Below are positions 58,676-64,000 of a stretch of 64,000 nt of DNA, piece after piece (position 1 is the first letter of the stretch; each line of letters opens with the position of its first letter). The position numbers and the translations under genes are program-made. The stretch covers positions 17,236,001 to 17,300,000 of the forward strand of contig CM055607.1 in NCBI GenBank assembly GCA_029379385.1, read 5' to 3'. The notes beneath the pieces were generated by a model that ran no database searches, had not been told where the DNA came from, and saw only the letters and a list, made by a program, of their open reading frames with translations. The DNA comes from Quillaja saponaria. Its lineage: Eukaryota > Streptophyta > Magnoliopsida > Fabales > Quillajaceae.

Positions 58676-60884
58676 CTCTCCTCGCCCTTGGCCCTTTAAA
58701 AGAAATTTGTCTTGAATTTTAACAGAATAAATGTGGATGTATCATTTACCTAAATCATTCAAAAAATATATAGATATTGGTGACTTATCAAATATTTGGA
58801 TTTCCAAGTGGCTTCTTACTCATTATGGTGTTATTAGGTAACTTTTACTGAAAGAATGATCTTCAATCAAAGTTTAAAGACTTGTTTACCAATGATTGCC
58901 ACTGGTTGCTTCTCATATGTCAAGTTTTTATCCACTTGCACTTTCTAAAACCACAATACGTGAGATTCATCAAGTAAATATTTATGAAACATCGATACAT
59001 GAAAAATCGGATGTACACTATCCAAATCTGATAATAATGACAATATGTATGCTATAGCTTCAATCTTATCTAAAATCTAGAAATATCCTATGAATCTCGA
59101 ACTCAGCTTTCCATCTTGTATCAAGACACACCAAAGTCTAACATGAAAAGTATCATAATTTACTGTATGCTTTCCCCAACATAGTCAAGACTACTAAAGA
59201 AACCTTAAGAAGTTCAAATGCCCTTTATATATAAGAAGCAAAATTTGAAAATATAAAGGAATGTATAGCTCCATAATCAATTAGTATTTTAGCACTAATG
59301 GAACAAATAAGCAACTTACTTGACGCAACTAAATTAGAGACCGGATCATCCTGTGTAGTCAAAGAATATATATAAGCTTGATCTTTGCCAATAGACAGCG
59401 AACCTCTGAAATAAGTACCAGGACCCCACTAAGATCTAGCTGGAGTGGTAGGTAATGGAGGTCCATCCTGCATTGAATAAAATGTCTGAGTTGAAGAAGA
59501 CTGTTCAACCATCATTGAAATATCTCAGATATGATGGTCCATAGTACCACATTTGAAACCCACACCAGACTCCTTTTGGCATTGCCCTATGTGCCTAATA
59601 CCACAAATAGGGCATATAGGAACTTCTGTAGCTTGGAGACCATTAGATAACACCACTTGTAACTAACTTTCAAAGCCTTCTCTAGTCTGACCTCTACCTG
59701 ACTGAAAATCCTCATGAAATGAGCCATATCCTAAGGTAGATTCACCTTCAAGCCTATAAGAACCACTTGATCTAGAAGTAGAAGGACCCTCTTGTCTTGC
59801 CTTCTTATAGCTTTCCCGCTCTTATTGTCTTTTGGAATACCAATTCTCTAGTCGATAGGCAACATCCACAGCCTGAATGTAAGTGGTTGTGTCCGTCATG
59901 AACACTAACCAGTACTAAGAATCCCTCAAACCATTCACAAATCTCTTTACTCTCATCTGCTCAATTGCCACCATATTGGGAGCAAAGTAGGATAGCTTGG
60001 CAAATCGAGTTTCATACTCCGTTACTAACATGCCTTCAGTTTGAACTAACTGCTCAAACTCTTGAACAAACTTATCTCTCACACTCTCAGGTAGAAAATG
60101 GTCAGTGAAAGCTCTACAAAACTTAGGCTAAGCAAGTGGGGTTGCCTCAGTTTATCGCTGCACCAACACCTTATACCTCCTGTATGCCACATCGTACGAC
60201 TAATAGCTGATTAACTCCATAGCCTTAATAGAATCACATCCCAAAGCAACACACAATCAGTCAAACTCCTCCAGCAAAGTATATGGATCCTAAGTAGAAT
60301 CCACACCATATAATCTAGGTGGTTGCATTTTGTAAAAGTCATGCAAGGATACAAATACCCCTCGATCTTACTAAACATGAGGATTTTCCTCTTGTTAATG
60401 CTGAATAGGAGGAATTACAGGAGGCTGTGATTGACCCTGTTGAGCTTGATGTTGCTGAACTAAAATCTCAACTAAATCACCTACAGTCCTCTATATTTTA
60501 TCTAATCCCTACACCAATTGCTCTAAATTAGGACTAAGGGATGCAATTTCAACTTGTTTAGCAGCTCTACCTCTACCATGTCCTCTACGACCTCTACCTC
60601 TCGCTATTGGCACCTGAGAAGACTAGTAGATCTTTAGTCGAAGCCAGCATCTTACTGCCTTCTATAACAGTAACATGGCCACTACGTCTCATTATATCTA
60701 AAACAAGTACAAACGAATTCAATATACATTATTCTTATAAGGCAGAGGACAATATATTATAGAATCACAACTTGAAGTTTCAAGATGAATTAGGATGTAT
60801 TACTAAGTCCACATATACCCTAGGTAATGTACACAAACAAAGTAATAACATCCTGCATTTGCAGTCACAGACCCCTATACTCGA
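58676..60884 (-). pseudogene. gag and partial protease of element B, with internal deletion
   Basis: On the minus strand, gag spans about 60690-59500 (start region RRSGHVTVI-like with Arg/Gly repeats about 60560-60680, nucleocapsid remnant GFKCGTMDHHI near 59530-59560 with the first Cys replaced by Gly). A protease-like stretch with 'VLIDYGAIHSFI' follows near 59250-59290. Near 59115 the sequence jumps to the segment equivalent to A at about 49650, running to the purine tract near 58690. Comparison with A shows roughly 2.8 kb covering RT, RNase H and integrase removed. Stops and frameshifts are present throughout. Confidence 0.7.
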
Positions 60885-60896
60885 GCTTTGATTCCA
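60885..60896 (-). other. primer binding site of element B, degenerate
   Basis: Plus strand gctttgattcca, reverse complement tggaatcaaagc, two changes from tggtatcagagc. Confidence 0.75.
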
Positions 60897-60899
60897 ACT

Positions 60900-61495
60900 T
60901 ATTACATCCTAGGAAGCATAACATAACCCTTACTTCAAATCAAAGAAATACAAATGACCATTGACCAAATTGAAAGTTAAAAAGAAAGTTTCATTAAAAT
61001 ATAACTATATACAAATACTCATTTATTGAAATGTATAATCACTTAAATAAACATTTCAGCAGAGGTTCCTCGTAAAGTGGAACATGCCCAGTAATATAAA
61101 CATATTGTAACTCTGGTTACATACAACCAGACAACACTAACAACAACACTATGAAGATAAGGAACTTCTCTCCAATATCATACCACAACAGTTTAACTAA
61201 CCAACTATTACACAATTCAAAACTAATGACTCAACATCCTTATATGACTAAAAAGTTTCATCCCTTGGCTTCAAGTAGATGATTTCAGGTGAATACCTTG
61301 CCGTAACACTATCGACAAGTCAAGTTTCAATCGATGACTTTTACTGAGATCCTGATACTAAAAAAAAAATATGAACGAACAAAGAGTGAGTTATAAAGAC
61401 TCAGTGAGTAAAAAACGTACCCAAAGGGTACTAGTATCAATCACAATTAATTATAAGACATATGCAAAATTAGTTTCATATTAGTATAATTATCA
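60900..61495 (-). repeat. 5' LTR of element B, interrupted
   Basis: Begins tattacatcctaggaag, a decayed form of tgtcacaccct. It contains gcagaggttcctcgtaaagtggaacatgcc, shared with the other LTRs, and the palindrome gtacccaaagggtac (61419-61433). It follows the 3' LTR of B until about 61495, then ends abruptly. Confidence 0.75.
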
Positions 61496-64000
61496 TTTAA
61501 ACAAGTAATAAAGGGTAAGTTAAGTATCGTTCCCAAGAGTAATTAATTCTATTAAGCCAAGCACCAAAATTTACCAGTTCCAACTTCATCCAGATAATTG
61601 AAAACTTGAGATTGTTAACTATGATTAAACTAAAGCAAGTAAATAAAACAACTAAACTTGAGAATATATGGAGAAAGCCTAGGATTATAATTTCGCCCAC
61701 ACTTCACTTGACTTGCCTTTAACCTATCATACTTAGTTATGGTATTATGTTATTAACCTAGGGTTCCAAGTTAATTATAAGTATCTTTTGATTTGCTTAT
61801 AATTCATATCTTAGTTAATCAATTCACTATATGTCTATGAGAATTAAATTAAGCAAGGTTCATTAAAAACAAATCTTAATTGGCTACACAAGGTATATAG
61901 GTATATGTCTATCCTAGCTGCAAATCAAATTCAACCAACTAAGTGAATGAATTTAAACATGTGTTATACCATTCAAGGCTAACCTAGATTCCTTTAGCAA
62001 GGTTCCTCTAAATTACTAAATCTATCTAATTGGTGATTAACCAATTAGAAGCAAGGAACATAGAATGACATAAATAACAATAATATCAAACCCTAAGCAA
62101 TCCATAGATAAAATTAAGTCAAACTACATGTGAGCTCCATCACAATCCTAGAAAAAGGATTTAGTACATGCTACTAGACATAAACATAACCAACTAAAGA
62201 AATCATTAAGAACATATAAAGAAACTAAAAGGAATGAAAGAATAAGAGAAAACAAAGAAGATGTCAATCTCTAAGCTCTTCAAAATCCCTTGCTCCTTTA
62301 GCTGCAAGAACTCTCAATTAACTCTATATCTCTAGAAATCCCTTGCAATTGTGTGTTTAGAATCCCCAAGCCCTTTCTCTTTATAGGCTTCAAAATCATG
62401 AGTTTGAAGTCTAATTTGAAGTATATTTAACGGCCAGCGCCCCATCCATTACTTTTTGCCACCTTAAGCATTTATTTTTGGACAAAACATGAGACTTTCC
62501 ATGATGTTAGGTGCCCTAGCTACAGAAGCCTAGCACCTAGGCATCCAATGCCTCTGGTTGATAATTCTTTGGCTAAAGTAGCATGCCCTAGCAACGACTT
62601 TCTGGTGCCTAGGCGCCCAACACTGCAAGTTTGGATTTTCAGTGCTGCAACCTTGGTTTTGCATGGCCTAGGCGCTTGATGAGTTTAAATCTTATCCCTT
62701 AAGCAATTGGTCTTCAAAAAGGACTCCTTAAGGCTTGTAACTTCAAAACACATAACCAAAGTTTAATAGGAATGTAACTCTTATTTAAAAGATAGCAATA
62801 TGAATTAAACTACAAACTAAGCTAAAACTAAACAATTTGTAATACAAAACTCAAAAACCTAGCTAAAATGAATGCATAATGTAATGTAATATAAGTTATT
62901 TCATGAACTTATCACACATCCAAATTTAAGATTATGCTAGTCCTTGAGCAAAAGAGTAAAATAAACAACAGACATAATTAAAGATGCATTACACCAAAAT
63001 AATGATATCCCCGTAATATCCTCAAAAGTTTCATCAAATCTTAACTTATTGTCAACCACAAGGTATTATTTAAACTAATGTTCAACTCCAAAGCAAGCAT
63101 CATTCTCAAATAGATTTTCAAGTGTGTGTGTGTATAAATGATCTTTCTGCCTCAAATTGCATGTAACTCTTATAAGTTTATGCCTATTCAACATCTCGCT
63201 TAGTATTCAAACCCCATAAGTTTGCTCTCATTCCTCTCTTAACTAATATAGACTAATACTAAGCCAATGATCAAAAGGTCTTCTAAAGCTTGTAATGTAA
63301 GTTAGGACAATGGTAAGAATAAGGAAAATAAGCATAAGTTACCCTAAGCACCTAAATCATTCTAGACCTTGAAGAGCTTTCATACATCCTAATACTTCAT
63401 TTAAACTTGATGTTCCCCTTTTTTTTTTTCTTCTCCACTTCAAAATTTTAATTCTTTTGCTTGTATTTTTACCCATTTGTCACACCCTCAAACTTGAATA
63501 TTTCTCATATGATTAATTAGGGTGAGAAAAGGGCACAATTGTCTATACTTTCCTTTTTTCTTTTTCTTTTTTCCTCTCTCCACTTTTGCTCCTTTACTTT
63601 GCATGGCTCAATATTTATCTAGAATAACTAAATGCTTACAAATAAGGATTCAAAATTGGATTTCATAATAAACGGTATAAGCACTAATGTAGGTGACCAA
63701 GAAAAAAGCTTAATAAGCTTAAAAAGGTGTACTAAGGATATAAAATAAACAAGATTAGCTTGAAAGGCTCAAATGGTCCATACGTTGAGTCAATGTCCTG
63801 GGTTTATATGGTCAGTCTGTAGACGGCTCAAATGGTTGTGGTGCTGAAGATGAGCTACCTCCTACTAACATATTGTTATGAACTGGGAGGCGGGCAATAA
63901 TAATCTTATCAATATTCTTCTTACTCTTCATTATTGTCATAATGCATACTAGCCCAAACACATAAAACAGTGATTAAACATGGGAATTGAAGTCCTTCCT
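61496..64000. other. unclassified repeat-like sequence inserted in LTR of element B
   Basis: From 'aaacaagtaataaagggtaagttaagtatcgttcccaagag' onward there is no similarity to the LTR family. The words 'taagtatcgttccca', repeated 'gcctaggcgc' tokens (62520-62690) and 'cacatccaaatttaagattatgctagtccttgagcaaaa' are of a kind common in dispersed plant LTR-element sequence, but no coding region, LTR pair or primer site is visible before the window ends. It contains no recognisable gene. Confidence 0.4.

Larger units (their letters stand above)
56128..61495 (-). mobile_element. Ty3/gypsy LTR element B, minus strand, pol-deleted
   Basis: Minus-strand relative of element A: 5' LTR from 60900 upward (cut at 61495), primer site at 60885-60896, a gag relic, part of the protease, then directly the C-terminal/3' untranslated region and the 3' LTR 56128-58675. 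RT, RNase H and integrase are missing. The 3' LTR lacks the ~240 bases that correspond to 60900-61138, which would have lain left of 56128. Confidence 0.8.

Overview
The window is AT-rich nuclear DNA of a flowering plant, most likely a dicot. It is a deep nest of decayed transposable elements: Ty3/gypsy LTR retrotransposons with tRNA-iMet primer sites, and several CACTA (En/Spm) DNA transposons with TNP2-type and Ptta/En/Spm-type transposase relics. The only host-type coding sequence recognised is one broken exon of a CYP72-clan cytochrome P450 (8622-8914). No intact protein-coding gene, rRNA, tRNA or CRISPR array was found. Frames over about 60 codons are either pieces of transposon proteins or chance frames in repeats.

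Layout: 1-8.3 kb is a cluster of CACTA relics. One has its CACTACAA end at 2638, subterminal repeats of the cagacgca type, a long array of ~165-bp tandem repeats (3430-6480) and a minus-strand Ptta/En/Spm transposase relic (6560-8330). The P450 fragment follows. 10498-21004 is a structurally complete 10.5-kb Ty3/gypsy element (LTRs of about 2.75 and 2.83 kb, PBS, gag, PR-RT-RH-IN, PPT) with a dead polyprotein. 21.1-28.5 kb is a nearly perfect ~3.69-kb tandem duplication. Each copy carries a CACTA terminus, a plus-strand transposase relic, a short 165-bp array in inverted orientation and part of an LTR.

27794-35687 is a minus-strand LTR element without gag-pol (LARD-like) whose two LTRs differ in length through a ~3.5-kb internal deletion. 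35870-37200 is another LTR fragment. 38.4-45.6 kb is the right-hand part of a two-gene CACTA element (TNP2 gene, then Ptta/En/Spm gene) with its right TIR at 45586. 45587-48597 holds two LTR pieces separated by the end of a third CACTA family. 48598-56127 is a minus-strand Ty3/gypsy element (A) with degenerate gag-pol. 56128-61495 is a related minus-strand element (B) that has lost RT-RH-IN. 61496-64000 is an unclassified repeat that interrupts B's 5' LTR.

The LTRs of nearly all these elements, although divergent, share the same 3' end, a conserved ~90-nt inverted-repeat block and a GTACCC...GGGTAC palindrome. They therefore form one superfamily that has repeatedly inserted into itself here. 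Boundaries and identities come from reading the sequence by eye. Percent identities, insertion dates and family names were not computed.
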